A stretch of 64,000 nt of DNA from Hydrogenovibrio thermophilus (GCF_004028275.1 NZ_CP035033.1:620001-684000); one strand, 5' to 3'. Counted from the stretch's first letter, positions 1-9,217 are shown. The notes: generated from the sequence alone by a model not told the origin. Made by a program: numbers and translations.

Positions 1-1
1 C

Positions 2-847
2 ACCGCGCGCGCTTTCGTCTCCGTCGCAGAACAAGCCGTTAAAGCTTCGGAATCCTATGTTCGAACCACGAAAAATCTGGTGGAACAGGGGGTTGTGGTT
101 CGCTCCGAGTTGTTGAGTGCCAATGTACACTTGTCGGAAGCCAAAACCGCTTTGGAACAAGCGCAAACACAAGAACAGATTGCCTTAGATAATCTAAGAA
201 CCCTGATGGCGTTGGATCAAAATGCACCATTGGATGTCGGGCCGCGTATTGATATTTCATTGCCGTCCGATTCCCTACCGGAATTGACCAATATGGCGAC
301 CAGCACCAACCCTAAGTTGGAAGCTTCCCGTGAAGAGTCCCTGTCAAAGCGTGCCGCCATCGATGCCAGCAAAGCCGATCAATATCCCAATTTTAATATT
401 ATGGTTCGTGGCGATACTTATGATGAAAATCTCGGTTTCGATAGCCAGTCTTATACGGTCGCGGGGGTGGTCTCCTGGAAAATCACCGATTTTGGCGTGA
501 CGGCCAATAAAGTGGACCGCGCACGTGCTTTAGCCAGTGAGAAACAGGCGGCACTTCGCTCTCAGGAAAACCAAACCCGTCTGGCGGTGTTGAAAGCCTG
601 GCGGACGTTGCAAGTGGCGGAAAAACAAGTCACGTCGAATCAATTAGCAGTCAAGCAAGCCGAAGAGGCTCAGCGTTTGATTATGAAACGTTATAAAGGT
701 GGTATTGCCACCATGACCGAGGTTCTGGCGAGTCAGGCACAGCTCGATAAGGCACGAGCGAATTTGGTCAATGCTGTTTTCGAGAAAAATATACAAAAAG
801 CTACGTTGCGCCTTGAAACCGGCACCATGAGTGTCGAGCAACTGTAA
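2..847 (+). CDS. TolC-family outer-membrane efflux channel, 5' end missing
   Basis: The reading frame is open from base 2 of the window, so the start lies upstream and only the last 281 residues are visible. They are mostly long amphipathic helix rich in Ala, Gln, Leu and Lys, with a mid-section of short beta segments, which is the repeat architecture of TolC/OEP proteins; the second copy of the OEP repeat covers roughly the last 190 residues. Such proteins trimerise into the outer-membrane exit duct of tripartite pumps. An adaptor gene follows 53 bases downstream and a permease gene after that, so this is the channel of the same pump. The protein is assigned by architecture and context; the substrate cannot be told. 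Confidence 0.88.
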   Translation, partial: TARAFVSVAEQAVKASESYVRTTKNLVEQGVVVRSELLSANVHLSEAKTALEQAQTQEQIALDNLRTLMALDQNAPLDVGPRIDISLPSDSLPELTNMATSTNPKLEASREESLSKRAAIDASKADQYPNFNIMVRGDTYDENLGFDSQSYTVAGVVSWKITDFGVTANKVDRARALASEKQAALRSQENQTRLAVLKAWRTLQVAEKQVTSNQLAVKQAEEAQRLIMKRYKGGIATMTEVLASQAQLDKARANLVNAVFEKNIQKATLRLETGTMSVEQL

Positions 848-900
848 CCAAACCATAGAATCGAATTTCAAAATTTTAAAGTTTTTTAAAGGGTAGACGA

Positions 901-2031
901 ATGAAAACCATTGCAAAATTGATACTGTCAAGCAGCCTGGTTGCCGCCATTGGCCTTTCCGGTTGCGGCAAAGAGGCGACAGAGACCGATAACGCTGATA
1001 ACACCGATAAAGCCGTTCAAACCATCAAAGCGCCGGTGGAAACCGTGAGCTTGGGCACCATTCCGCTGAAAGCGGTTGTGCCGGGTGCCGTGGTGCCGGA
1101 TCAAAAGGCGCAAATTGCCTCGCGTCTGATGGGGTACATTAAAAACCTGGATGTGAAAGTCGGCCAGCAAGTGAAAAAAGGTGAATTGCTTTTCTCCATC
1201 GACTCCAGTGATGTCAATAGCCAGATTTTGCAGGCGAAGTCGGCTTACCAGCAAGCGGAAGCGGCTCTAAAAGATGCCAAACTTGACTATGACCGATTTT
1301 CCAAACTCTATAAAGAAGATTCGGTGTCCAAACAGCAGTTCGACAAGATTAATTTGCAATATAAAGTGGCACAAGAGAATTTAGTGTCGGCTAAAACGGC
1401 CTTGAATCAAGCGAAATCACAGTTGAATTACGCTAATGTAAAAGCACCGTTTGATGGTGTGGTGGTTGATAAAATGGCTGTGGCCGGTGATTTGGCGGCA
1501 CCGGGTAATCCTGTTTTGGTGTTGGAGAACTTGAAGTCGCTGAGTGTCAGAACCCAGGTAGCGGAAGATTTGTTTGCAGTGCTTCGCCCGGGGGATGAGG
1601 CGGAAGTGATTATCGATGGTCAGTCGAAACCCTTAACCGGCACCATTTATACGCTGGTCAGCGCCGCCGATCCGAAAACACGTACCCATACGGTTAAGCT
1701 CAGTCTTCCGTCTTTGGTGAACGTCAACAGTGGGACCTTTGCTCGTGTCGGCTTTAAACGCGGTGAGCGTCAAACCATGATGGTGCCGAAATCAGCTGTT
1801 TTGAATCGTTCCGGTGTAGAAGGCGTTTTCGTTTTGGAAGATGGCAAAGCCAATTTCCATATGGTGCGCTTGGGAGAAGAAATTGGCGATAAAGTCGAGA
1901 TTAAGGCCGGTTTGAACTTGGGCGACACCATTGTAGTGGACAATAATATCAGTCTGTTGAATGGCGATAACATCGAAGTGCTTGATGTGGATACCGTGTT
2001 GGAACCTGCGGAAAAGGAAGGGGCTGAATAA
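901..2031 (+). CDS. RND efflux periplasmic adaptor (membrane fusion protein)
   Basis: This 376-residue lipoprotein should link the inner-membrane permease to the outer-membrane channel. It starts with a lipoprotein signal peptide ending in the lipobox LSGC near residue 22. A biotinyl/lipoyl-like half-motif (GQQVKKGELLFSID) comes next, then a coiled-coil hairpin at about residues 110-170, the second lipoyl half (VKAPFDGVVVDK), and beta-barrel and membrane-proximal domains, the standard HlyD/AcrA order. Its stop overlaps the permease start by one base (TAATG), which implies translational coupling. The family is clear; the pump's substrate is not. Confidence 0.93.
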   Translation: MKTIAKLILSSSLVAAIGLSGCGKEATETDNADNTDKAVQTIKAPVETVSLGTIPLKAVVPGAVVPDQKAQIASRLMGYIKNLDVKVGQQVKKGELLFSIDSSDVNSQILQAKSAYQQAEAALKDAKLDYDRFSKLYKEDSVSKQQFDKINLQYKVAQENLVSAKTALNQAKSQLNYANVKAPFDGVVVDKMAVAGDLAAPGNPVLVLENLKSLSVRTQVAEDLFAVLRPGDEAEVIIDGQSKPLTGTIYTLVSAADPKTRTHTVKLSLPSLVNVNSGTFARVGFKRGERQTMMVPKSAVLNRSGVEGVFVLEDGKANFHMVRLGEEIGDKVEIKAGLNLGDTIVVDNNISLLNGDNIEVLDVDTVLEPAEKEGAE

Positions 2032-5000
2032 TGTCGACGGCCGAACAGAAATCATCAACGGATTTAAACATCGCGGGGAAGCTCGCCAAGATTTTCATCC
2101 ACTCCAAAATCACCATGATGATTATGATCGCGGTGACCTTGGCGGGTGTTCTGGCCTATTTGGTGACGCCGCGTGAATATAACCCTCAAATCGTTGTGCC
2201 GGCCGCGAATATCATTGTTCCGAAAGGCGGGGCAACGCCCAGCGAAGTGCAAAACATGGTGGTCAAACCGTTGGAAACCATTATGGGAGCCTTACCGGGC
2301 GTGAAGCATACTTTCGGGTATGCTTCCAATGATTTCGGTATTGTCACGGTGCAGTTTGATGTGGGGGAAAACCAAGTCGATAGTCTGGTCAAGCTGTATA
2401 ACCAGCTGATGCAGAATATGGACAAGATGCCGCCAGACACTCAGCAACCGCTCATTAAGCCGATTAACGTGGACGATGTCCCGATTATGACGTTGGCGGT
2501 GACCTCGGACGAGTTGTCCGGCTACGACTTGCGTGATGTGTCTTTAAAGCTGGTGGAAAACCTACGGAACATTCCCGGGGTTTCTTTCACGGAAGTGGTG
2601 GGCGGAAAGCGCCGTGCCGTCAATGTCTGGTTGGACGCGCAGAAAATCGCTTTGACCGGTATGTCTCTCGGGCAAATCAGTGACATGTTGAAAGGCAGTA
2701 ATGTTTCTTTGCCGGTTGGCGCTTTGGTCAGCAACAACAAGCAGGAACCAATTCGTGTCAACGGCTTTTTGGGCAATGCCGAGGAAGTGGGTGAAATTAT
2801 TATCGGAACCGAGAATGGTCGCCCGATTTACCTGAAAGACATTGCGCGGATTGAAGACGGGCCGATGGAAACCGACACGGATACCCGAATTGGTTATGGT
2901 CCGTCCAGCACGAAGAGTTCGCGTAGCGAATTGCCCGCCGTCACCATTTCATTGGCCAAAAAACCGGGTACGAATGCGGTCACGGTGGCGGATGCCGTTC
3001 TGGAAAAATTGGACGAATTGAAACTGAGCGTTTTGCCGTCCAATGTGGATATTACCGTGACCCGTAACGACGGCGAAAAAGCCAATGCGGCGGTGAATCT
3101 GTTGATGGAACATTTGGCCATCGCGGTGGCCTCGGTCATTGTGGTATTGATCCTGTTCCTCGGGTGGCGTGAAGCCGGTATCGTTACCTTGACGGTGCCG
3201 CTGATTTTGTTTGTGGTGTTGTTTGTGGGGTATATTTCCGGGCAAACCATTAACCGTATCACGTTGTTTGCGTTGATTCTGTCATTGGGCTTGCTGGTGG
3301 ATGCCGCCATTGTCGTCATCGAGAATATTCACCGGCACATTCATGAAGGCTTCGATCCGGAGAAATTCGATGAAGTGTTGATCAAGGCGACCAATGAAAT
3401 CGGTAATCCGACCAATGTCGCGACCTTCGCGGTTATCTTGGCGTTTATTCCGATGCTATTCGTCACCGGCATGATGGGACCGTTTATGGCGCCGATTCCA
3501 TTCAATGTACCTGTGGCGATGATTGCATCGTTGGTCATTGCTTATATTCTGGTACCGTATGCGTCCTATCGTTTTCTGGGAAAAAAAGCCATCAAGGAAA
3601 TGCAAAATCGTATTAGTACTGAAACCCATCATGCCAATGAACCGGACTGGATGCAGCGTTTGTATGAAAAGTCTATCGTGCCGTTATTGGAAAGTCGTAC
3701 CAAGCGAAACGTCTTTTTGTTTGCGGTGTTGATTTCCCTGTTTGCGGCCATGACGCAACCGGCGTTGCAGTTTTTGCGTGGTGACGGTATGAACAACCCG
3801 TTGCATGCCGCCGGGGTGGAAGTGAAGATGTTACCGTATGACAATACCAGTACCTTTCTGGTTCAGGTGGATATGCCGGAAGGCACTGCGCTGGAAGCGA
3901 CGGATATTGTGGTGCGTCGAGTCAATGACATTATCGCCAATACGCCATTTGTGACCGATTACAGTGTGTATCTGGGCGATCATGCGCCGATCGATTTCGC
4001 CGCTCTGGTGCGTGGGGATCTGATTAAAGAAGGTTCGAACTTTGCGCAGATTCGTGTCAATTTAGTCAATAAGCATGATCGGGATTTGTCATCGCATGAA
4101 ATCGTGCAAATGTTGAACGATAAACTGGTCTCGGTGCGTAAGGTGTTCCCGAACGCAAATATCAAACTGTATGAAACACCGCCGGGGCCACCGGTGACGC
4201 TGCAAATTATGGCGGAACTCTATGGTCCGGATTACGATAAGCTACGTGCAGCGGCGCGTGAAATCAATGCCAAGATGCACGACATTTACGGTCTGGTCAA
4301 TATCGACGATACGGTGACGGCGAATACCGAAAGCTACCAAATCAATATCGACCGTACTCAAGCCAACCTGTTGGGCATTGTACCGGCGGAAGTGGCGAAG
4401 ATGTTGCGTGATTACATCAACGGTTATGAGCTGGGCTATATGCACTTGGATAATGTTCGTGAACCGGTGAATATCATTGTGCGTTTGCCGCGTTCTGAGC
4501 GAACCGTTCCGGAGCAATTGCTGTCGTTGAATGTGCAATCCCGCTCTGGGGCTTCTGTGCCGATTTCGGCCTTCGCTTCCATTAAAGAGGTGGTACAAGC
4601 CAAACCGATTATGGGGCGTGACCAGCATCAAATGGTGATGGTCGGGGGCGAATTGCTGCGTTCCAGTCCGGTGTATGCGGTGTTGTCGATGGACAAAATG
4701 TTGGACGGTGTGAAACTGCCGGAATCCGGCGTGACTTTCCATACGGCGAACCTTGGATTTGTGGAAGCGCAACCGGATGATGTCATGAACTACTCACTGT
4801 TGTGGGGTGGTGAAATGCGCCTGACCCTGGATGTGTTCCGTGATATGGGGAGCGCGTTCATTGTGGCGCTGGTCTTCATTTATCTGATTCTGGTCGGTTA
4901 CTACCGCTCATTTATGATGCCGGTCATCGTGATGGGTGCGATTCCGTTGACCATGATAGGGGTTTTCCCGGGCCACTGGTTGACCGGGCAAGCCTTTACC

Positions 5001-5351
5001 GCCACCTCGATGATTGGTGTCATCGCTCTGGCCGGTATTGTGGTGCGGAATTCGCTGTTGCTGATCGACTTTATATTGGAATACCGTGCCGAAGGTAAGA
5101 CGCTGAAAGACTCGGTGATTGAAGCCGGTAAGGTGCGTTTCCGTCCGATTCTGTTGACGGCGTTGGCCATTATGTTCGGTTCGATGATCATGATTACCGA
5201 TCCGGTATTCGGTGGTCTGGCGGTTTCTTTGATTTTCGGAACCTTGTCGTCCACGGTCTTGACGCTGTTGGTGATTCCATTGCTGTACTTTATCTGGCAA
5301 TGGCATTCCGGAGTGAAATACACCGAGGGTGGACAGACCAGACCTGCGTAA
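2031..5351 (+). CDS. RND efflux permease (AcrB/CusA superfamily)
   Basis: The 1106-residue inner-membrane proton antiporter has the usual RND layout: TM1 at about residues 25-45, a large periplasmic loop, TM2-TM6, a second periplasmic loop and TM7-TM12 at the end. TM4 carries VDAAIVVIEN at about residues 423-432. AcrB-type drug pumps have Asp-Asp there, while heavy-metal-type pumps such as CusA have Asp-Ala. In TM10 the position of the AcrB lysine is arginine (VVRNSLLLIDF, near residue 1005). The proton path is therefore not the canonical AcrB one and the substrate class is open. It is the last gene of the channel-adaptor-permease operon and is followed at once by a strong terminator. Confidence 0.93.
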   Translation: MSTAEQKSSTDLNIAGKLAKIFIHSKITMMIMIAVTLAGVLAYLVTPREYNPQIVVPAANIIVPKGGATPSEVQNMVVKPLETIMGALPGVKHTFGYASNDFGIVTVQFDVGENQVDSLVKLYNQLMQNMDKMPPDTQQPLIKPINVDDVPIMTLAVTSDELSGYDLRDVSLKLVENLRNIPGVSFTEVVGGKRRAVNVWLDAQKIALTGMSLGQISDMLKGSNVSLPVGALVSNNKQEPIRVNGFLGNAEEVGEIIIGTENGRPIYLKDIARIEDGPMETDTDTRIGYGPSSTKSSRSELPAVTISLAKKPGTNAVTVADAVLEKLDELKLSVLPSNVDITVTRNDGEKANAAVNLLMEHLAIAVASVIVVLILFLGWREAGIVTLTVPLILFVVLFVGYISGQTINRITLFALILSLGLLVDAAIVVIENIHRHIHEGFDPEKFDEVLIKATNEIGNPTNVATFAVILAFIPMLFVTGMMGPFMAPIPFNVPVAMIASLVIAYILVPYASYRFLGKKAIKEMQNRISTETHHANEPDWMQRLYEKSIVPLLESRTKRNVFLFAVLISLFAAMTQPALQFLRGDGMNNPLHAAGVEVKMLPYDNTSTFLVQVDMPEGTALEATDIVVRRVNDIIANTPFVTDYSVYLGDHAPIDFAALVRGDLIKEGSNFAQIRVNLVNKHDRDLSSHEIVQMLNDKLVSVRKVFPNANIKLYETPPGPPVTLQIMAELYGPDYDKLRAAAREINAKMHDIYGLVNIDDTVTANTESYQINIDRTQANLLGIVPAEVAKMLRDYINGYELGYMHLDNVREPVNIIVRLPRSERTVPEQLLSLNVQSRSGASVPISAFASIKEVVQAKPIMGRDQHQMVMVGGELLRSSPVYAVLSMDKMLDGVKLPESGVTFHTANLGFVEAQPDDVMNYSLLWGGEMRLTLDVFRDMGSAFIVALVFIYLILVGYYRSFMMPVIVMGAIPLTMIGVFPGHWLTGQAFTATSMIGVIALAGIVVRNSLLLIDFILEYRAEGKTLKDSVIEAGKVRFRPILLTALAIMFGSMIMITDPVFGGLAVSLIFGTLSSTVLTLLVIPLLYFIWQWHSGVKYTEGGQTRPA

Positions 5352-5371
5352 ACGCAGGGAAGGTTCAATAT

Positions 5372-5400
5372 AAAAAACCGCCAGGCCTGGCGGTTTTTTT
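5372..5400 (+). terminator. Intrinsic terminator of the RND operon, built on CCAGGCCTGG
   Basis: A perfect inverted repeat CCGCCAGGCCTGGCGG is flanked by a run of A and followed by seven T. Bases 5373-5407 are identical to 10250-10284 behind rpsI. Confidence 0.88.
5381..5390. repeat. CCAGGCCTGG palindrome, exact, intergenic
   Basis: The copy forms the stem of the RND operon terminator. Confidence 0.95.
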
Positions 5401-5447
5401 ATGTCTGTGAAGAATTAAATTGAAAAGGTGGCGTTAGAAAGGTGGTG

Positions 5448-6515
5448 TTAGGCCTCGGTTTTGATGCAGCCCTGTAAGGCTTTTTCAAAGGCCGGGAAGT
5501 CAAACGGTGAGGTGTCAAGCAGAAGTTCCAGGCGGCTGTCTTTACGGTAGGCAATGAATTCACGCGTGGCTTGGCCATTGACCCATTGAAACAGCATTCT
5601 CGGTGTTGAGCCGACCCGGAAAACGCCTTTGGCGCGTTTCACCGAGCTCAGCGAATCTTGAAAACGGTTTTGTCCCAAGCTTTCCAATAACTGGAACAGC
5701 TTGGCCCAGTCAAAGGTGATGTCGTTATCGAAAACCCACCCAATGGCTTGAGTGTCCAGTTGTGTTTGATAAACGCGTTCTAATAAGTTGGGCAGCGCTA
5801 GGGGCCTGTAAGGCAGTGTGTTTTGGGTGTGCTCGGCATGGGGGGTATGTGCCATGTGTAAAGACGCAAGCGGGCTGAAGGGTTGTGCAGTGGGCTGGTA
5901 GGTGTCGTGATGAAAGTGAGGGTGCCGGATTTCATTCAATGGCACTTGCGCCTGTTGGGTTGTGTAAATGGCTTGTTTGGGCGGGTAAAGTTGCTCGCAA
6001 TAAGCTTGGACTTGGCGGATACAGTCTTCCGATACGGCATCTTTTTTATTCAGTACGATCACGTCCGCCATATTGAAGAGGCTTTGTAAAATCGACAGGC
6101 GATCAAACTCTTCCAAGTCGGCTTGTTGTAAATCGAATACGGAAAACAGGGTTTGGACATCGAAACGTCCGGCGAGTTGGCCGGAAGTGAATAAGTCGAC
6201 CAAACTGTCCGGCTCGCCGAGTCCGGTTGGTTCGATGAGCAAGCGGTCGGGTTGTTGCTCGTCCAACAATTGCAGGGCGGTGGTTTCGAGTTCGGACTTG
6301 GCGGTGCAGCAAATGCAGCCGCCGGGAATTTGGGTAACGCTGGTTTGGGAGGCGCTTTCCAGAATCGGACCGTCAATGCCGACGGCGCCGAATTCATTGA
6401 CCAACAACATCCAGTGTTCGTTATCCGGTTTTTGCTGCAACAAATGTTTCAGTAATGTGGTTTTTCCGGCACCGAGCTGGCCGGAAATGATATTCAACGC
6501 ACAGCGTTTACGCAT
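5448..6515 (-). CDS. CobW/YjiA-family metal-chaperone GTPase
   Basis: This G3E GTPase (about 355 residues) belongs to the CobW/YjiA/ZNG1 group thought to load zinc or cobalt into client proteins. The start at 6515 (MRKRCALN) is chosen because an AAAGAG ribosome site precedes it and the longer frame to 6545 would overlap the upstream gene. Walker A GQLGAGKTT begins near residue 11. The metal-binding CICC follows near residue 65, then IEPTGLGEP and the guanine-specificity motif LNKKD; the C-terminal third is the CobW_C domain. A His-rich stretch at about residues 195-230 (HPHFHHD, HMAHTPHAEH) is typical of zinc-handling members. It lies 8 bases after a diguanylate cyclase gene, probably in one transcript. 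Confidence 0.9.
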   Translation of the reverse strand: MRKRCALNIISGQLGAGKTTLLKHLLQQKPDNEHWMLLVNEFGAVGIDGPILESASQTSVTQIPGGCICCTAKSELETTALQLLDEQQPDRLLIEPTGLGEPDSLVDLFTSGQLAGRFDVQTLFSVFDLQQADLEEFDRLSILQSLFNMADVIVLNKKDAVSEDCIRQVQAYCEQLYPPKQAIYTTQQAQVPLNEIRHPHFHHDTYQPTAQPFSPLASLHMAHTPHAEHTQNTLPYRPLALPNLLERVYQTQLDTQAIGWVFDNDITFDWAKLFQLLESLGQNRFQDSLSSVKRAKGVFRVGSTPRMLFQWVNGQATREFIAYRKDSRLELLLDTSPFDFPAFEKALQGCIKTEA

Positions 6516-6523
6516 GACACTCT

Positions 6524-7573
6524 TTATAAATCGGCTTCGCCGCAAACTTTATTGCGGCCGGTGGTCTTGGCCATGTAAAGACTTTTATCGGCACGGTCGA
6601 AAAGCGATTCAATGGTCTCGTTCAGTTGGTACATGGCGACGCCGACGGAAAGCGTGAGGTTGATCGGCTTTTTGTCGCCCCGTACTTGTAGTGGTCGGGA
6701 GGCGATTTTTTGGCGAATGGTATTGGCGACTTTTAGGGCCGAATCGTAACTGGTGTGTGGCAGAATGGCCACAAACTCTTCACCACCGATGCGGGCGATA
6801 AAGTCTTTGCCTTTGGTTTCGTTATGCAGGCTTTTCGCCAGATAACGCAAAATGCTGTCGCCGACCAAGTGACCATAATTATCATTGATTTTTTTGAAGA
6901 AATCGAGATCCAGTACCAGTAACGCAAAGCTGTTTTGTGTGTCGTTGGCCTCTTGCATGACGCCTTCGATGATTTCGTTGAAACCGCGACGGTTCGGGAT
7001 GTTTGTCAAATCGTCGGTTTTGGCGATGGCGGTGGCTTTGTCGAGTTCTTTTTTCAGTTGTTTGATTTCATCGCTCGTTTCGGCAATTTGCGTTTGCAGA
7101 GCATTGGTTTCGCTTTGATAATGTTTGATGGTGGGCAGAACCTGTGTTTTCAAGCGACTGACGATTTCATCGGGGTTTTTGAGCCCGTCAATGGCCTGCA
7201 TGTGGCTGTCGAGTTCGTCATGCTTGCTTTTGGCTTCGTTTACCCAGCTTTCGATGTACAGAATGAGTTCATTGATGATGGTGGAGAACTCTTCCGAATG
7301 CATGCTGTGGCTAATGACTTCCGACCAGAGGGTGTTGAAAATAACACGGGCGGAACTTTCGTCGTAAGCGTTAAACTGTAAAGCATGCTCGATTTGTTCG
7401 GCAATGTCCGGGTTGATTTTGGTCAACAATTCATAGAACAGTGTGAAGTGAATCGGGTTGGCGTTGATGTCCAGGTCTTTTAGCTTATCGAGCACCCGCA
7501 GGGAGACTTCCTGAGCGTCTGGGTTCGGGAGGGTGTATCGGCAGTCGTTTTGCAGTATCTTAGAGGGTTCCAT
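6524..7573 (-). CDS. GGDEF-domain diguanylate cyclase
   Basis: This 349-residue cytoplasmic protein should make cyclic di-GMP from GTP. The C-terminal half is a complete GGDEF domain with the active-site signature GGEEF at residues 263-267. The inhibitory I-site, normally RxxD five residues before it, reads KGKD, so product inhibition may be weakened. The N-terminal 170 residues contain no recognisable PAS, GAF or receiver domain and end in a coiled coil (about 120-175) that could dimerise the catalytic domains. No membrane segment is seen. The gene is upstream of the CobW-type GTPase on the same strand. The input signal is unknown. Confidence 0.92.
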   Translation of the reverse strand: MEPSKILQNDCRYTLPNPDAQEVSLRVLDKLKDLDINANPIHFTLFYELLTKINPDIAEQIEHALQFNAYDESSARVIFNTLWSEVISHSMHSEEFSTIINELILYIESWVNEAKSKHDELDSHMQAIDGLKNPDEIVSRLKTQVLPTIKHYQSETNALQTQIAETSDEIKQLKKELDKATAIAKTDDLTNIPNRRGFNEIIEGVMQEANDTQNSFALLVLDLDFFKKINDNYGHLVGDSILRYLAKSLHNETKGKDFIARIGGEEFVAILPHTSYDSALKVANTIRQKIASRPLQVRGDKKPINLTLSVGVAMYQLNETIESLFDRADKSLYMAKTTGRNKVCGEADL

Positions 7574-7733
7574 GAAAAAAGTGCATTCGTTATTTTTCTA
7601 ATATTATAAACCCTTTATGAAAGCGTCTCCAATTTAAAGGCGGAGTTTTTTTAAGGAAAATCGGCGGAGAGGCCAATGAGGGGGAAGATTGCTTATCGGC
7701 GATTTGATCTGGGGTGAGGTGGGTTTCATTTTT

Positions 7734-7762
7734 TTGTCATCTTTCATTCACATGGCTGTTAT
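7734..7762 (+). promoter_or_regulatory. Candidate sigma-70 promoter of the lipoprotein gene
   Basis: The -35 is TTGTCA (7734-7739), the spacer 17 bases and the -10 TGTTAT (7757-7762), 54 bases before the start codon. Confidence 0.5.
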
Positions 7763-7816
7763 GTAGCGCTTTTAGAATGAGCGGGTAATTTTTATAAACT
7801 TTAAGAGAGTTAAACC

Positions 7817-8374
7817 ATGAAAAAACTATTTATCGCGATGATGGCGGCCGGTTTCCTATCGGCTTGTTCGACAGCCCCTGAGAAGAAAGCCGATACCACG
7901 ACAGAAGCCTCACAAGCCGTAAACGATGATTTGTACATCGTGATGGATGAGCGTATGAACGTTTTCTATGACGGCGATCTTTACAAAAAGTATATGGAAC
8001 ATGGTGAAACACCTTATCGTCGTACCTTCATCGGTGCGGGTCCGAATGGTGAAACGGTTGTGTATGGTTTGACCAAAGACGACAAAAAGAAAACCACCAA
8101 CCCGGCGGAAGAAATGATGTCTGGCAAAATGGCGCCGGCAGAAGATTTTTATGCTGAAGTGGTTGAAAAAGAACATAACCGTATTTATGTTTTCACTTCT
8201 TGGGCGACGTTTGACGAGTTTGTGAAGCTGCATGTGGATAACTTCCGTTATTCTGACATCGGTGCAGGTCCAAACGGTGAAACGGTTGTGTACGTATTGA
8301 CTAAGAAAACCAGTAAGCAAAAGCCGGTTGAAGCCATGAAGAAATTCAACACTTTCCACGGCATCCAAAAATAA
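7817..8374 (+). CDS. Lipoprotein with two tandem copies of an unrecognised module
   Basis: I do not recognise the family. The 185-residue protein has a lipoprotein signal peptide with lipobox LSAC at about residues 14-17, so it should be anchored in the inner or outer membrane. The mature part is an internal duplication: the peptide IGAGPNGETVVY occurs at about residues 72-83 and again near 152-163. Each copy is preceded by a stretch with aromatic and acidic residues (DLYIVMDERMNVF versus DFYAEVVEKEHNRIYVF) and followed by a lysine-rich tail. It stands alone between a likely promoter and a strong terminator. A periplasmic ligand or stress role is conceivable but not shown. Confidence 0.85.
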   Translation: MKKLFIAMMAAGFLSACSTAPEKKADTTTEASQAVNDDLYIVMDERMNVFYDGDLYKKYMEHGETPYRRTFIGAGPNGETVVYGLTKDDKKKTTNPAEEMMSGKMAPAEDFYAEVVEKEHNRIYVFTSWATFDEFVKLHVDNFRYSDIGAGPNGETVVYVLTKKTSKQKPVEAMKKFNTFHGIQK

Positions 8375-8401
8375 ACGATTTCCGGTTAATCGTTTAAACG
8401 T

Positions 8402-8430
8402 AAAAAGCCCGGCATTGCCGGGCTTTTTTT
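8402..8430 (+). terminator. Intrinsic terminator of the lipoprotein gene
   Basis: GCCCGGC and GCCGGGC pair around a 3-base loop, with A before and seven T after, so it can act in both directions. A weaker 8-bp hairpin (8373-8395) starts at the stop codon. Confidence 0.9.
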
Positions 8431-8453
8431 ATGCTGTCAGACAACCGTTGTTG

Positions 8454-8651
8454 TTAGCGTTTGACCGTATCATGCAATGGGCAGGTTTGAATGCCCAGCA
8501 AGGTGTAGATCGGGCACCAACGGATGATGCCGGTGGCCAGCGGAATGATGCCGATATAGGCCCAAAGCCCTAAAACGTCGGTGGCCGCCAAAACAATCAG
8601 TACCGCGCCGATAATGATTCGAAGCCATCTGTCCAGTGTTCCAATGTTCAT
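8454..8651 (-). CDS. DUF2892 (YgaP-like) small inner-membrane protein
   Basis: A 65-residue protein with two hydrophobic helices at about residues 10-27 and 30-45, and a conserved Cys-containing tail (IRWCPIYTLLGIQTCPL). This matches the DUF2892 family, the membrane part of rhodanese YgaP. Free-standing copies are common in sulfur-metabolising bacteria, and their biochemical role is not established. A GGAGAA ribosome site precedes the ATG. It is divergent from the ModE-like gene and shares the lipoprotein terminator from the other side. Confidence 0.85.
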   Translation of the reverse strand: MNIGTLDRWLRIIIGAVLIVLAATDVLGLWAYIGIIPLATGIIRWCPIYTLLGIQTCPLHDTVKR

Positions 8652-8762
8652 TTATCTTCTCCCATAGTCTGTTAAGTATGTAAAATACAGGTCTAGTATT
8701 GTTTGAATCCGACTTTACCGTTCAATTGTTAACGCTCTCTGAGCAAAAATCAATAGGCTTTT

Positions 8763-9158
8763 ATGACTGACGAGACAAAAACGGCGAAAAGCAAATTGAA
8801 AACCAAATTGCCGGGCGATGCTTACGCCGAAAACATCCGCGCGCGTTTTTGGCTGATGGGCAAGGGTGAAGCCTATGTCGGCATCGGACGCATTACGTTG
8901 CTGGAAAAAATCGACAAACTCGGTTCCATTAATCAGGCGGCCAAGGAAATGAGCATGTCCTACAAAAAGGCCTGGAAATTGATCGATGAACTGAATCAGA
9001 TGTTCGACGAGCCTTTGGTGCTGAAAGAGCACGGCGGCAAAGCCGGTGGTGGCACCCAGTTAACCGATAAGGGGCACTTAGTGGTGAAGGAGTTTCGCCG
9101 TGTTGAACAGAAGCTGAAAGCCTTTTTACAGGAAGCATCCGACAATTTAGGGTTTTAA
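8763..9158 (+). CDS. ModE N-terminal-like winged-helix regulator without a molybdate domain
   Basis: This 131-residue DNA-binding protein matches the N-terminal domain of ModE: helix-turn-helix around residues 45-75 (LEKIDKLGSINQAAKEMSMS, then YKKAWKLIDELN) and the wing GGKAGGGTQLTDKG near residues 85-98. ModE of E. coli continues into two molbindin domains that sense molybdate; here the protein stops after the dimerisation helix. What it senses and which promoters it binds cannot be read from this window. No molybdate-transport genes lie nearby. Confidence 0.85.
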   Translation: MTDETKTAKSKLKTKLPGDAYAENIRARFWLMGKGEAYVGIGRITLLEKIDKLGSINQAAKEMSMSYKKAWKLIDELNQMFDEPLVLKEHGGKAGGGTQLTDKGHLVVKEFRRVEQKLKAFLQEASDNLGF

Positions 9159-9207
9159 CGACGTTTTCGGGCGCTTTTGGCCCTGTCTTTCTCGGTTCCG
9201 TTTTTCG

Positions 9208-9217
9208 CCAGGCCTGG
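9208..9217. repeat. CCAGGCCTGG palindrome, exact, intergenic
   Basis: The copy sits between the ModE-like gene and rplM. T5 precedes and A6 follows it, so the dyad extends to GCCAGGCCTGGC and may form a weak bidirectional terminator. Confidence 0.95.
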
